Source: an uncultured Paracoccaceae bacterium
Lineage (GTDB): Bacteria; Pseudomonadota; Alphaproteobacteria; Rhodobacterales; Rhodobacteraceae
Reading direction: 5' to 3'
Length of the DNA: 64,000 nucleotides
Assembly (NCBI GenBank): GCA_943787985.1
Contig: CALSOO010000001.1
Location: forward strand, 1-64,000
Below are positions 16,769 through 25,177 of the stretch, piece after piece. The notes below the pieces were generated by a model. It was not told the DNA's origin, did no database searches, and saw nothing but the letters and a program-made list of their open reading frames with translations. The number at the start of each line of letters is the position of its first letter. Positions within the stretch are counted from its first letter, which is position 1. The position numbers and the translations under genes are program-made.

Positions 16769-18601
16769 ATGGCATCCATGACCCCCAATATCAGCGAAAA
16801 CCGCCCCGTTATCCGTCAGCTTGATGACGCCGCGATCAACCGCATCGCGGCGGGCGAGGTGGTTGAAAGACCAGCATCTGCGGTCAAGGAATTGGTTGAG
16901 AACGCGATCGACGCAGGGGCGCAACGCATCACCATCGATGTGGCGGATGGGGGCAAAACCCTGATCCGCGTGACCGATGACGGATGCGGCATTGCGGGGC
17001 CTGATTTGCCATTGGCGATGTCACGCCATGCCACGTCCAAAATCGACGGAACAGACCTGCTCAACATCCACACTTTCGGATTTCGCGGAGAGGCATTGCC
17101 TTCTTTGGGTGCTGTTGCGCGGTTGAACATCACATCCCGTGTGCCGGAGGACGCTGCGTTCGAGATGAACGTCGACGGGGGTGACATTGGCAAAGTGCGC
17201 CCTGCGGCGTTGACCTCGGGCACCGTCATAACTTTGCGGGATCTGTTTTTTGCCACACCCGCGCGGTTGAAGTTTTTGCGGACAGACCGTGCCGAAAACC
17301 AGGCGATCAGCGATATCGTAAAACGTCTTGCCATGGCAGAGCCGTTTGTGCGGTTTGAACTGCGCGATGTGGGAGGTGACAGCCCACGCACAACGTTCCG
17401 CGCAGAAGCCGAAACCGGTGATATGTTTGACGCCTTGCATGGGCGGTTGGCAACAGTTTTGGGGCGTGAATTTGCAGACAACAGTCTCAAAATCGACGCC
17501 GAGCGCGAGGGCTTGCACCTGACGGGCTACGCGGCATTGCCCACCTATTCGCGCGGTTCCGCAGTGGCGCAATATTTGTTCGTCAATGGGCGCCCAGTGC
17601 GCGACAAGCTGTTGGCCGGTGCGTTGCGCGGTGCCTATTTTGACTTCCTAAGTCGTGATCGGCATCCTGCCGCAGCGCTGTTTCTGGACTGTGACCCGAC
17701 GTTGGTGGATGTGAACGTGCATCCTGCCAAATCCGAAGTGCGGTTTCGTGATCCCGGACTGGCGCGTGGGTTGATCGTGTCTGCCTTGCGCCATGCGTTG
17801 GCCGAAGCGGGGCATCGCGCGTCCTCAACGGTTGCGGGGGCAACATTGGGTGCGATGCAGCCTGAGCAGACAGGCGCGCGCGTGTATCAAATGGACCGCC
17901 CGTCACTGGGCGCGCGCACGGCCGCGTATCAGGCGCAAGCGCCCGGATTTTCCGAGATGGCGCAGGACTTTAGCGGCCATGTCGTCCAGCCGGAGTATGT
18001 TCCGGAACCCGCCCCCGAAGACTTGCCATTGGGCACTGCTAGGGGACAGGTTCACGAGAATTACATCATCGCACAGACAGCAACAGGTATGGTCATTGTT
18101 GATCAGCATGCAGCGCACGAGCGGCTGGTGTACGAAAAGCTGAAACGCCAGATGGCAGAGAACGGGGTGGCGACCCAAGGGTTGCTGATCCCCGAAATTG
18201 TAGAGCTGTCAGACGGTGATTGCGCCCGCCTTTTGGAAGTTGCCGATGATCTGGCGCGCTTTGGATTGGGCATCGAACCGTTTGGGGGTGGGGCCATTGC
18301 GGTGCGCGAAACCCCTGCGATCCTGGGTGAAGTGAATGCGCGCGCGATGATCCTTGATATTCTGGACGAGCTTGCCGATGCGGGCAGTTCCAACATGGTG
18401 CAAGCCCGGGTTGAAGCCATTTTGAGCCGTGTGGCCTGTCATGGATCCATCCGGTCAGGGCGGTGGATGCGCGCCGAAGAGATGAACGCGTTGTTGCGCG
18501 AAATGGAGGCGACGCCGCACTCAGGGCAGTGCAACCACGGGCGCCCCACCTATGTGGAGCTAAAGTTGGCCGATATTGAACGCCTGTTTGGCCGCACATG
18601 A
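16769..18601 (+). CDS. mutL: DNA mismatch repair protein MutL
   Basis: 610 residues from the ATG chosen (MASMTPNISE); ATG 16778 is equally possible. The GHKL ATPase domain is intact: RIAAGEVVERPASAVKELVENAIDAG near 30-55, DDGCGI, and TFGFRGEALPSL. The C-terminal dimerisation domain carries DQHAAHERLVYE, which fits the DQHA(x)2E(x)4E endonuclease motif. It ends near QCNHGRPT. This is the nicking type of MutL used by bacteria without MutH. The next gene, rmuC, starts inside its stop codon (ATGA), so the two are coupled. Confidence 0.95.
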   Translation: MASMTPNISENRPVIRQLDDAAINRIAAGEVVERPASAVKELVENAIDAGAQRITIDVADGGKTLIRVTDDGCGIAGPDLPLAMSRHATSKIDGTDLLNIHTFGFRGEALPSLGAVARLNITSRVPEDAAFEMNVDGGDIGKVRPAALTSGTVITLRDLFFATPARLKFLRTDRAENQAISDIVKRLAMAEPFVRFELRDVGGDSPRTTFRAEAETGDMFDALHGRLATVLGREFADNSLKIDAEREGLHLTGYAALPTYSRGSAVAQYLFVNGRPVRDKLLAGALRGAYFDFLSRDRHPAAALFLDCDPTLVDVNVHPAKSEVRFRDPGLARGLIVSALRHALAEAGHRASSTVAGATLGAMQPEQTGARVYQMDRPSLGARTAAYQAQAPGFSEMAQDFSGHVVQPEYVPEPAPEDLPLGTARGQVHENYIIAQTATGMVIVDQHAAHERLVYEKLKRQMAENGVATQGLLIPEIVELSDGDCARLLEVADDLARFGLGIEPFGGGAIAVRETPAILGEVNARAMILDILDELADAGSSNMVQARVEAILSRVACHGSIRSGRWMRAEEMNALLREMEATPHSGQCNHGRPTYVELKLADIERLFGRT

Positions 18602-19824
18602 TCGAGGTCGGTGGCTACTCCATCGCTTTGGCCAACTGGATGCTGATCGTTGTTTTGATGGTCCCTGTTCTGATCATTGTTCTGCTGATCATGGCCGTTC
18701 TCGCTGCGCGCCGTTCTGCACATTCCGCCGCCCCTTTGGCCCATCAAATGGGGGTGTTGGGGCACCATGTGCAGCAACTCTCGTTGGGGCAAGCGCAGTT
18801 GCAAGGGGGGGTGCAGACGGTGTCGGACACGCAGGCCAATGCGCAAACCCAGGTGATCCAAACGGTCGAGGCGCGCCTTGCCATGGTACAGCAGCAAATG
18901 ACGGATCGCTTGGCCGAGAACGCGTTGAAATCCGCAAATTCCTTGGCGGAAATGCAAGAGAGAATGCAGCAAACTTTGCATGGCTCGTCCAAACAGACCA
19001 CCAGCAGCCTGACGCAACTTCAAGAGCGGTTGGCTGCCATCGATAAAGCGCAGGACAACATCACCAAACTGTCTGGGGACGTTCTGAGCCTGCAAGATAT
19101 CCTGAGCAACAAACAGACACGGGGTGCATTCGGGGAAATTCAGTTGACCGATATTGTTGGCAAAGCCTTGCCCACGGACAGCTTTACGCTGCAAACCACG
19201 CTCAGCAACGGGAAGCGTGCGGATTGCCTGATCAAGTTGCCCAACCCACCGGGGCCTATTGTTATTGATAGCAAATTCCCGCTCGACGCCTATGAAGCCC
19301 TGCGCAATGCCAAGACCGATTATGACATGAAAGTCGCCGTGGCGCGTTTTAAGACCGACGTGAAAAAGCACATCAGTGACATTTCGGAAAAATACATAAT
19401 TGAAGGTGAGACCGCTGATGGCGCATTGATGTTTCTGCCCTCAGAGGCGGTCTATGCTGAGCTTCACGCCAATTTTCCAGAGTTGGTCCGCGCAGGATTT
19501 GATGCGCGGGTTTGGATCGTTTCGCCGACCACTTGCATGGCCACACTGAACACCATGCGCGCTATTCTCAAGGACGCGCGGATGAAAGAACAAGCAGGCG
19601 CCATTCGCGCCACGCTCAAGCATCTTCACCGCGACATGGAGCTGGTTGTGGAGCGTGTCGACAAGCTCAACACCCATTTCGGGCAGGCGCGCAAAGACCT
19701 TGAGGGGATATCTACTGCCGCTGAGCGGGCGGGGAAACGTGCTGCGCGTCTGGACAACTTCGACTTTGAAGAATTGGAAGACGTGCCGACAAATGTGGTG
19801 CCGTTGAACCAGCCGGAGTTGTGA
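18598..19824 (+). CDS. rmuC: DNA recombination protein RmuC
   Basis: 408 residues. One N-terminal membrane span (about 10-38), then a long coiled coil rich in Gln, Ala and Glu (45-160), then the RmuC nuclease-like core: TRGAFGEIQLTDIV, FPLDAYEALRNAK, FLPSEAVYAEL and SPTTCMATLNTMRAI. RmuC limits inversions at short inverted repeats, and recent work on the family links it to membrane-anchored surveillance of replicating DNA ends. Gene order mutL-rmuC with ATGA overlap suggests a shared genome-stability transcript. It faces the convergent PEP-mutase-like gene with a single-base gap. Confidence 0.93.
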   Translation: MIEVGGYSIALANWMLIVVLMVPVLIIVLLIMAVLAARRSAHSAAPLAHQMGVLGHHVQQLSLGQAQLQGGVQTVSDTQANAQTQVIQTVEARLAMVQQQMTDRLAENALKSANSLAEMQERMQQTLHGSSKQTTSSLTQLQERLAAIDKAQDNITKLSGDVLSLQDILSNKQTRGAFGEIQLTDIVGKALPTDSFTLQTTLSNGKRADCLIKLPNPPGPIVIDSKFPLDAYEALRNAKTDYDMKVAVARFKTDVKKHISDISEKYIIEGETADGALMFLPSEAVYAELHANFPELVRAGFDARVWIVSPTTCMATLNTMRAILKDARMKEQAGAIRATLKHLHRDMELVVERVDKLNTHFGQARKDLEGISTAAERAGKRAARLDNFDFEELEDVPTNVVPLNQPEL

Positions 19825-19825
19825 G

Positions 19826-20557
19826 TCAACTGGTCCGGGTTTGCTGTGTTAGTGCCTCCATCGCTGCAAGATACGGCATCGGTCCGTGGCTGATACGCGC
19901 CACCCCCAAAGCGGCAAGTGCCTTGATGGATCGCGTGTTGTCCCCGCGCATGATGTTCACAGGCAGGGGACTGAGTTCGCAGATCTTCCCTATCAGATCG
20001 GGGTCATTCACACCGGGTACAAATAGCCCGTCCGCCCCAGCGTTTGCATAAGCCTCTGCGCGTTCTGTCAATTCTGCCAGGCGGCCGTTCTGTGTGGGAA
20101 GGTCACTGCCGTCGAACATCACATCGCATCGCGCATTGATGAAGGTGTTTTGCTCGACGCTGCGCAGCGTTTCAATTTTGGCGGTTTGGGTCGCGATAGA
20201 CTGAAGGCCAGTGCCACCAATGATCCGATCCTCGAAATTAATCCCGTCCACGCCTGTGGCGACCAGCCTTTGCAGGTTCTCGAACAGGGCCTTTTCTGTA
20301 TCGGCAAAGCCGGCTTCGAAATCCACGGTGAGTGGGACAGAGCCGATGGCACTTTTGATCTGTGCAATCGTATTCAGAAATCGCTGAAAGGGCATGTTTT
20401 GTCCGTCATCAAACCCTTGCGCGCGCGCCACGGCCCAACTGCCTGTCGCGATGGCTGCGGGCTTGGTTTCGGCCACGGTCGCGGCACTGCCTGCGTCCCA
20501 GATGTTGCACAAAACCAATGGGGCGCCCGGGATGTGCAAGGATTTGAAATCGGTCAT
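19826..20557 (-). CDS. Isocitrate lyase/PEP mutase superfamily protein
   Basis: 243 residues of the PEP mutase/ICL TIM-barrel superfamily. CNIWDAGSA near residue 18, the metal-binding VDFEAGFAD, and GINFEDRIIGG are seen. The ICL catalytic KKCGH motif is absent, so this belongs to the PEP mutase/carboxyphosphonoenolpyruvate/oxaloacetate hydrolase-like branch that also contains many proteins of unknown substrate. Its ATG overlaps the stop of ada by four bases, an operonic coupling to a DNA alkylation response gene that is not explained by the chemistry. Confidence 0.8.
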   Translation of the reverse strand: MTDFKSLHIPGAPLVLCNIWDAGSAATVAETKPAAIATGSWAVARAQGFDDGQNMPFQRFLNTIAQIKSAIGSVPLTVDFEAGFADTEKALFENLQRLVATGVDGINFEDRIIGGTGLQSIATQTAKIETLRSVEQNTFINARCDVMFDGSDLPTQNGRLAELTERAEAYANAGADGLFVPGVNDPDLIGKICELSPLPVNIMRGDNTRSIKALAALGVARISHGPMPYLAAMEALTQQTRTS

Positions 20558-21603
20558 AGGTATTGCCTTTCAAGGTCGATGAGTTTGCGTTTGCGCCATA
20601 GTCCGCCACCATATCCTGTCAGGGTGCCGTCGGAACCGATGATCCTGTGGCAAGGGATCAGAATCGCTATTTGGTTCGCCTCGTTGGCCTGTGCGACTGC
20701 GCGGGTTGCTTGGGGGCGTTGCATGGATTGCGCCAGCGCGCTGTAGCTTTGGGTGTGCCCGGCCGGGATGGTTTGCAGCGCGCGCCAGACGGCCTTGGTG
20801 AATGGCGTGCCATGCAGGGCCAAAGGTGTGGAAAAGATCGGGTTTTGTCCGTTCATGTAGGCGTTGAGTTCTGCCTTGACGTGTTCAAGCGGCGCGGTGT
20901 GCCCAATGCCGATCCCGGATTTAGTGTTCTGTACCAAGCGTTTGAGTTCATTTGGTAACGCTGCGCGGTCTGCAAATTCCAACAGATGCAGATGCGTGCG
21001 GTCCGCAACCCCGATCATGGGGCCAAGCTGTGTTTGGAACCAATCCGCTTTGAGCAATGCTGTGTCGGAAAATCCGCTGGGTGGCAGCCCAAGCATTTTG
21101 GCGAACGCTTTACGAAAGGCCGAAGGACTGTCAAATCCGGCTTCTAGTTGTGCCTCGATAACCTTGCCGCCCTTTCCCAATGTGGTGAAGCCAGCCTGCA
21201 GGCGCCGGGCCCGTGCGAGGTCTAGAAACGTCGTGCCGAAGTTTCGTTTGAACGCCCGTCTGATTGTTGAGGGGTCGTATCCCAGCGTTTGAACATCCGT
21301 CTCTGACCAGCGCCGGAGTGGATCTGCATCAAGGCGGCTTAAAAGGTCCTGAACCGAAGGGTCATCTGGCACCATCGCATGCATTGGGAAACAGCGTTTG
21401 CATGGTCGAAAGCCTGCTTCGATGCAGGCAGAGGGGCTGTCGTGAAAGCTGCAGTTTTCCCGTTTGGGTTTGCGCGCGGGACAGGTCAGGCGGCAAAAAA
21501 ATTCGGTAGAGCGGACGCAAACAAACGCCCGCCCGTCAAAATTGGCGTCACGTGAAATGAGCGCGTTATAAAGCGCATCATCATCTGGAAGGGCGAACAA
21601 CAT
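20554..21603 (-). CDS. ada: Ada: methylated-DNA methyltransferase and transcriptional activator
   Basis: 349 residues with all Ada domains. The N-terminal zinc domain accepts methyl groups from phosphotriesters and has Cys37, Cys41, Cys68 and Cys71 (FFCRLTC ... FRPCKRC). The AraC-type helix-turn-helix is at about 80-180 (SFDSPSAFRKAF-like segment GFDSPSAFRKAFAKMLG). The C-terminal O6-methylguanine methyltransferase carries Cys318 in IPCHRI and GYGGGLWRK. Methylation of Cys37 should turn it into an activator of its own operon. It begins 57 bases upstream of chrR's end on the same strand and is followed by the coupled PEP-mutase-like gene. Confidence 0.94.
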   Translation of the reverse strand: MLFALPDDDALYNALISRDANFDGRAFVCVRSTEFFCRLTCPARKPKRENCSFHDSPSACIEAGFRPCKRCFPMHAMVPDDPSVQDLLSRLDADPLRRWSETDVQTLGYDPSTIRRAFKRNFGTTFLDLARARRLQAGFTTLGKGGKVIEAQLEAGFDSPSAFRKAFAKMLGLPPSGFSDTALLKADWFQTQLGPMIGVADRTHLHLLEFADRAALPNELKRLVQNTKSGIGIGHTAPLEHVKAELNAYMNGQNPIFSTPLALHGTPFTKAVWRALQTIPAGHTQSYSALAQSMQRPQATRAVAQANEANQIAILIPCHRIIGSDGTLTGYGGGLWRKRKLIDLERQYL

Positions 21604-21659
21604 AAAAAAAGCCTAGACCAAAGGCTCAGACTTTGCCGCCTCAAATCGGGCGTCTATTG

Positions 21660-22322
21660 CTAAATACGGATAAAGCGTTGCACGATTCTGGGAAGGATCC
21701 CCTTGAACTCAAGCGGGGCGTCCGACACGGCCAGACAAATGCAGTCCTCGTTGATGTCGGCCGTCGGAGTGTGAACATGATCCGCGTCTGCAACTTCGAC
21801 GTCACCGCGCGCAAAATAGCCCCCTTCGTCTTGGAACGCGCCTTGTAGCACCATTGTCATTTCCGTGCCTTGGTGCCCGTGATCCGGCATTGCCGCTCCT
21901 GCCGGAATGAACAAAAGGCGCGCTGACGCATCGGAGGACGTTGGCAGGATCGCTTGTTTGACCCCCATTCCAACAGGTTTCCATTTGATCGCGCTGAGGT
22001 CACCGCCAGCATAGTCCTGAAGCGGCGCAGGTAATGTGCCGGTCGGATGGGTCACTATGATGCTGTCAGGCGCGCCGCCAGCAATCAGGGACATCGTCGC
22101 GGCAAAGGAATTCTCGTCCATCTGCACCACTGTGTTCACGTCATCCTCAAGCAATGCCCCGCCAACGGCGTCGAACCCCTCAAGATGCGCGCGGCATGTG
22201 TCACACAAGGACAAATGCGTGGCAACCATCAGGTTGAAGGCCTCGGGTAGAGTGCCTGCAGAATATCCCATCAGGATATCGTCGGTCAGGTGGTGTTTGA
22301 TGTTGTTCATCAGTTCAACCAT
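21660..22322 (-). CDS. chrR: ChrR-family zinc anti-sigma factor
   Basis: 220 residues; an ATG four codons later gives MNNIKHHLTDD, which fits the family start equally well. The N-terminal anti-sigma domain has the zinc ligands of ChrR: an early His (KHH) and HLSLCDTC. The C-terminal cupin domain has the metal set HGHQGTE plus the later His in DHVHTP. In Rhodobacter, ChrR holds RpoE inactive until singlet oxygen or related oxidants release it. The ATG follows the rpoE stop immediately (TGAATG), giving stoichiometric coupled translation. All ligand residues appear conserved, so a working switch is expected. Confidence 0.92.
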   Translation of the reverse strand: MVELMNNIKHHLTDDILMGYSAGTLPEAFNLMVATHLSLCDTCRAHLEGFDAVGGALLEDDVNTVVQMDENSFAATMSLIAGGAPDSIIVTHPTGTLPAPLQDYAGGDLSAIKWKPVGMGVKQAILPTSSDASARLLFIPAGAAMPDHGHQGTEMTMVLQGAFQDEGGYFARGDVEVADADHVHTPTADINEDCICLAVSDAPLEFKGILPRIVQRFIRI

Positions 22323-22901
22323 TCATTTCATCGCGTGGCGCAAACGTTCCAGCGCCAGCCTAATTCTCGATTTGATCGTGCCAAGGGGCAGACCGGTTTG
22401 GGCGGCAATTTCGCTGTGGGATAGCTCCCCGAAATAGGCCTTTTGTATCAGTTCCCGCTGCGCGGGCGGCAGGTCAGACAAGGCCTGACCCAGTAATGCG
22501 CTTTCTTCCTGAAGGACCAAAATGTCCGCTTGATCAGGCTCTTCTTCTGGCCCCCAAGTGAGCTCTTCTGGCTCGGGGCGCCGCTGTTTGCGCAGCACGT
22601 CGATCTTTCGGTTCCGCGCAATCGTAAAAATCCATGTTGCCACGGATGCCCGGCTTGGGTCGAACAAATGCGCTTTGTGCCAGCAGGTCGCCATGACCTC
22701 CTGGGCGCACTCTTCGGCCAGTGACGCGTCTGATCCCGACTTCATCAAGAACCCTTTCACGCGCGGCGCGAAGTGGGCGTACAATTCGGCAAACGCCGCC
22801 TTGTCTTGAGTGTCGCGAATGCGGGTCATGTGAGAAACCCACAACAGCCGCTTTTCAGATTTGTCGTCTTTTAACACGCGTTCCTTGTCTGCATCCGCCA
22901 T
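22323..22901 (-). CDS. rpoE: ECF sigma factor RpoE (ChrR-controlled)
   Basis: 192 residues from MADADKERV; an upstream ATG at 22970 would start almost at the predicted transcription start and is less likely. Sigma region 2 (AFAELYAHFAPRVKGFLM ... FDPSRASVATWIFTIARNRKID) and region 4 (LPPAQRELIQKAYFGELSHSEIAAQTGLPLGTIKSRIR) are complete, with the short linker of the ECF11 group. It should direct transcription of the singlet-oxygen response, including its own operon and probably the divergent oxidase operon. A TGATCC element lies upstream. Followed directly by its anti-sigma gene. Confidence 0.93.
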   Translation of the reverse strand: MADADKERVLKDDKSEKRLLWVSHMTRIRDTQDKAAFAELYAHFAPRVKGFLMKSGSDASLAEECAQEVMATCWHKAHLFDPSRASVATWIFTIARNRKIDVLRKQRRPEPEELTWGPEEEPDQADILVLQEESALLGQALSDLPPAQRELIQKAYFGELSHSEIAAQTGLPLGTIKSRIRLALERLRHAMK

Positions 22902-22976
22902 TTTGACAAATGCTGTGTTGGAGGAATGAGCCCTTTGAGGGGCAAAAATCGTTTCAGAACCCGCTAACATACCAGA

Positions 22977-23004
22977 GGTACGGGGCCTATATCCAATTGG
23001 ATCA
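22977..23004 (-). promoter_or_regulatory. Candidate RpoE-dependent promoter of rpoE-chrR
   Basis: On the complement, TGATCC (23004-22999) is followed after 18 bases by TACC. TGATCC is the -35 element I recall for Rhodobacter RpoE promoters, and the spacing fits; the -10 match is partial. This would give autoregulation. Confidence 0.5.
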
Positions 23005-23105
23005 GAAAAACTTTTCTGTGCTTTTATGCATCCGTTTCCTTGCCCAAGCCGTACTTATACGCAATCACGCAAAGGATGTGAGTTAAAGCCACAAGGAAAA
23101 TCTGC

Positions 23106-24416
23106 ATGCCCTTTGAAACCGCCCCAACGTCAACAGATAACACGGCCCGTTCCATTGCGGTTATTGGCGCCGGTATATCGGGGATGGGCGCGGCCTATCA
23201 ATTGAGCGCGCAGGCGCGGGTGACCCTGTTTGAATCCGAACCTTGCTTGGGGGGGCATGCCCGCACCCGCATGGCTGGTCCAAACCGCGATACGCCAGTG
23301 GACACGGGGTTTATTGTGTTCAACTACGCCAACTACCCCCACATGGCCGCGTTGTTTGAAGAGCTTGATGTGCCGGTGGTGAAATCCAACATGAGTTTTG
23401 GCGCATCCATCGGCGGTGGGCGTCTTGAGTATGCGCTGGCCAGCATCGATGCCTTGTTTGCGCAGCGCAAGAACGCGTTGAACCCGAGGTTTTTGGGCAT
23501 GATCCGCGATATCTTTCGCTTTAACAAAAACGCTTTGCGCATTGCGCAGGACCGCTCGCTGACCGTTGGGCAGTTCCTGCAGGTTCTTGGGACGGGCGAT
23601 TATTTTCGTGACTACTATCTGTTGCCCCTTTCTGGTGCGATCTGGTCAACGCCGACGCAAAAGATCATGGATTTTCCGGCCCATGCGATGATCCAGTTTT
23701 TTGAGAACCACGCGCTGCTCAGCCATACAGGCCAGCACCAGTGGTACACTGTGGACGGGGGGTCGGTTGAATACGTGCGCCGCCTCGAAGCGGCATTGAT
23801 CACGCGCGGCGCTCACCTGCGTGTTTCATCCCCTGTGCAATCGGTGGAACGGACCGCCACCGGAGTGCGTGTCAAAGCATGGGGCGGAGCGTGGGAGAAC
23901 TTTGACGAAGTTGTGTTTGCCACGCACTCTGATGATACGCTGGCCTTGCTGGGTGATCCTTCACCGGCGGAAACCGACGCGCTTGGAGCCATCAAATACC
24001 AGCCTAACGATATCGTCCTGCATTCGGACACGCAGATCATGCCACGGCAGCGCAAGACATGGGCATCATGGGTCTATACCGAAGATGCGAGCGTGCAGAG
24101 CGATACGATTGATCTGACGTACTGGATGAATTCGCTGCAGCCGATCAAAGGCGATCAGGAGTACTTTGTAACGCTCAACACCAAGCGGCGTATCCGTGAG
24201 GATTTGATCTATGATCAGGTGACCTTGCGCCACCCTGTCTATGATACCGCAGCCTTGGCCGCGCAGGACGATATCCACGCGATGAACGGGACCAACAACA
24301 CGTGGTTTTGTGGGGCATGGATGCGGCACGGGTTCCATGAGGACGGCTTGGACAGTGCTGTCAAAGTGGTGCGCGCCATGCAAGCCCGTGACAGTACGAC
24401 GGTTGCTGCCCGGTAA
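23106..24416 (+). CDS. FAD-dependent amine-oxidase-like oxidoreductase
   Basis: 436 residues. The dinucleotide-binding fold starts at SIAVIGAGISGMGAAYQL (residues 17-34) with the FAD ribose Glu in LFESEPCLGGHART; the C-terminal FAD contact is near TWFCGAWMRHGFHEDGLDSA. Family: NAD(P)-binding amine oxidase/desaturase-like proteins that often sit next to DUF1365. It opens a five-gene operon with coupled overlaps, divergent from rpoE-chrR. I recall homologous genes in Rhodobacter sphaeroides (RSP_1087-1091 group) as RpoE targets linked to fatty-acid modification under singlet oxygen. The reaction here is an inference. Confidence 0.85.
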   Translation: MPFETAPTSTDNTARSIAVIGAGISGMGAAYQLSAQARVTLFESEPCLGGHARTRMAGPNRDTPVDTGFIVFNYANYPHMAALFEELDVPVVKSNMSFGASIGGGRLEYALASIDALFAQRKNALNPRFLGMIRDIFRFNKNALRIAQDRSLTVGQFLQVLGTGDYFRDYYLLPLSGAIWSTPTQKIMDFPAHAMIQFFENHALLSHTGQHQWYTVDGGSVEYVRRLEAALITRGAHLRVSSPVQSVERTATGVRVKAWGGAWENFDEVVFATHSDDTLALLGDPSPAETDALGAIKYQPNDIVLHSDTQIMPRQRKTWASWVYTEDASVQSDTIDLTYWMNSLQPIKGDQEYFVTLNTKRRIREDLIYDQVTLRHPVYDTAALAAQDDIHAMNGTNNTWFCGAWMRHGFHEDGLDSAVKVVRAMQARDSTTVAAR

Positions 24417-25177
24417 TGCGCCACGTTGAACACATATCGGGACAGACCTTTCACGGGCGCAAGGGTGATGTCGAGAATGCGTTCCGGTATTCAATCGACT
24501 ATGTGCTGATAGACGCCGAAGTCCTGCTGGACACCCCGCTATTTTTTGCCCGCAACGGTAAGGGACTGACGGCCCTTCATGACACCGATCACGGGGGCGC
24601 GCCCAATGCAGGGCGCGGAGCAGCGTGGGTGCGTGATGTGTTGCAAGCCCATAAGGTGACGGGGGTCGCGCGGGTGGAATTGCTGGCTCAGCCCAAAGTG
24701 ATGGGGCATGTTTTCAATCCGGTCAGCTTCTGGCTGTGTCGGCGAGACGGGGACGATACGTTGATTGCGGTGATTGCGGAGGTTTCCAACACGTTCGGGG
24801 ACCGTCACTCCTACCTTGTGCATCACCCCGACTTACGGACAATTGAAGCCAGCGACCGTTTGACGGCGCAAAAGATATTCCACGTCTCCCCCTTTCAACC
24901 TGTTGAGGGGGGATATGTGTTTCGGTTTGATATTACCGATGCGCGGATCGGGATCTGGATCGACTATACGGCAGGCAAAGGCGGGGTGATGGCGACTTTG
25001 ACGGGCGCGCGCACGCCGCTCACGAATGCTGCCATTATTGGGATGATGCTGCGCCGCCCGTTTGGGTCGCGACGGGTTTTGACCTTGATCCACTGGCAGG
25101 CGCTGAAGCTTTGGTGGAAAAAAGCCGGGTATCGCAGCCGTCCTGAGCCACCGGATCATGAAGTGTCGCGCGGATGA
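24416..25177 (+). CDS. DUF1365 family protein
   Basis: 253 residues. Family marks are KGDVENAFRYSIDYVLID near residue 15, GHVFNPVSFWLC near 98 and SNTFGDRHSYL near 122. No known cofactor motif is seen and there is no membrane span. DUF1365 proteins almost always accompany an FAD-dependent oxidase and often a cyclopropane-fatty-acid-type methyltransferase, so a role in membrane lipid modification is likely, but the reaction is not known to me. The start shares one base with the stop of the oxidase (TAATG) and its end overlaps the transporter gene by four bases. Confidence 0.85.
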   Translation: MRHVEHISGQTFHGRKGDVENAFRYSIDYVLIDAEVLLDTPLFFARNGKGLTALHDTDHGGAPNAGRGAAWVRDVLQAHKVTGVARVELLAQPKVMGHVFNPVSFWLCRRDGDDTLIAVIAEVSNTFGDRHSYLVHHPDLRTIEASDRLTAQKIFHVSPFQPVEGGYVFRFDITDARIGIWIDYTAGKGGVMATLTGARTPLTNAAIIGMMLRRPFGSRRVLTLIHWQALKLWWKKAGYRSRPEPPDHEVSRG

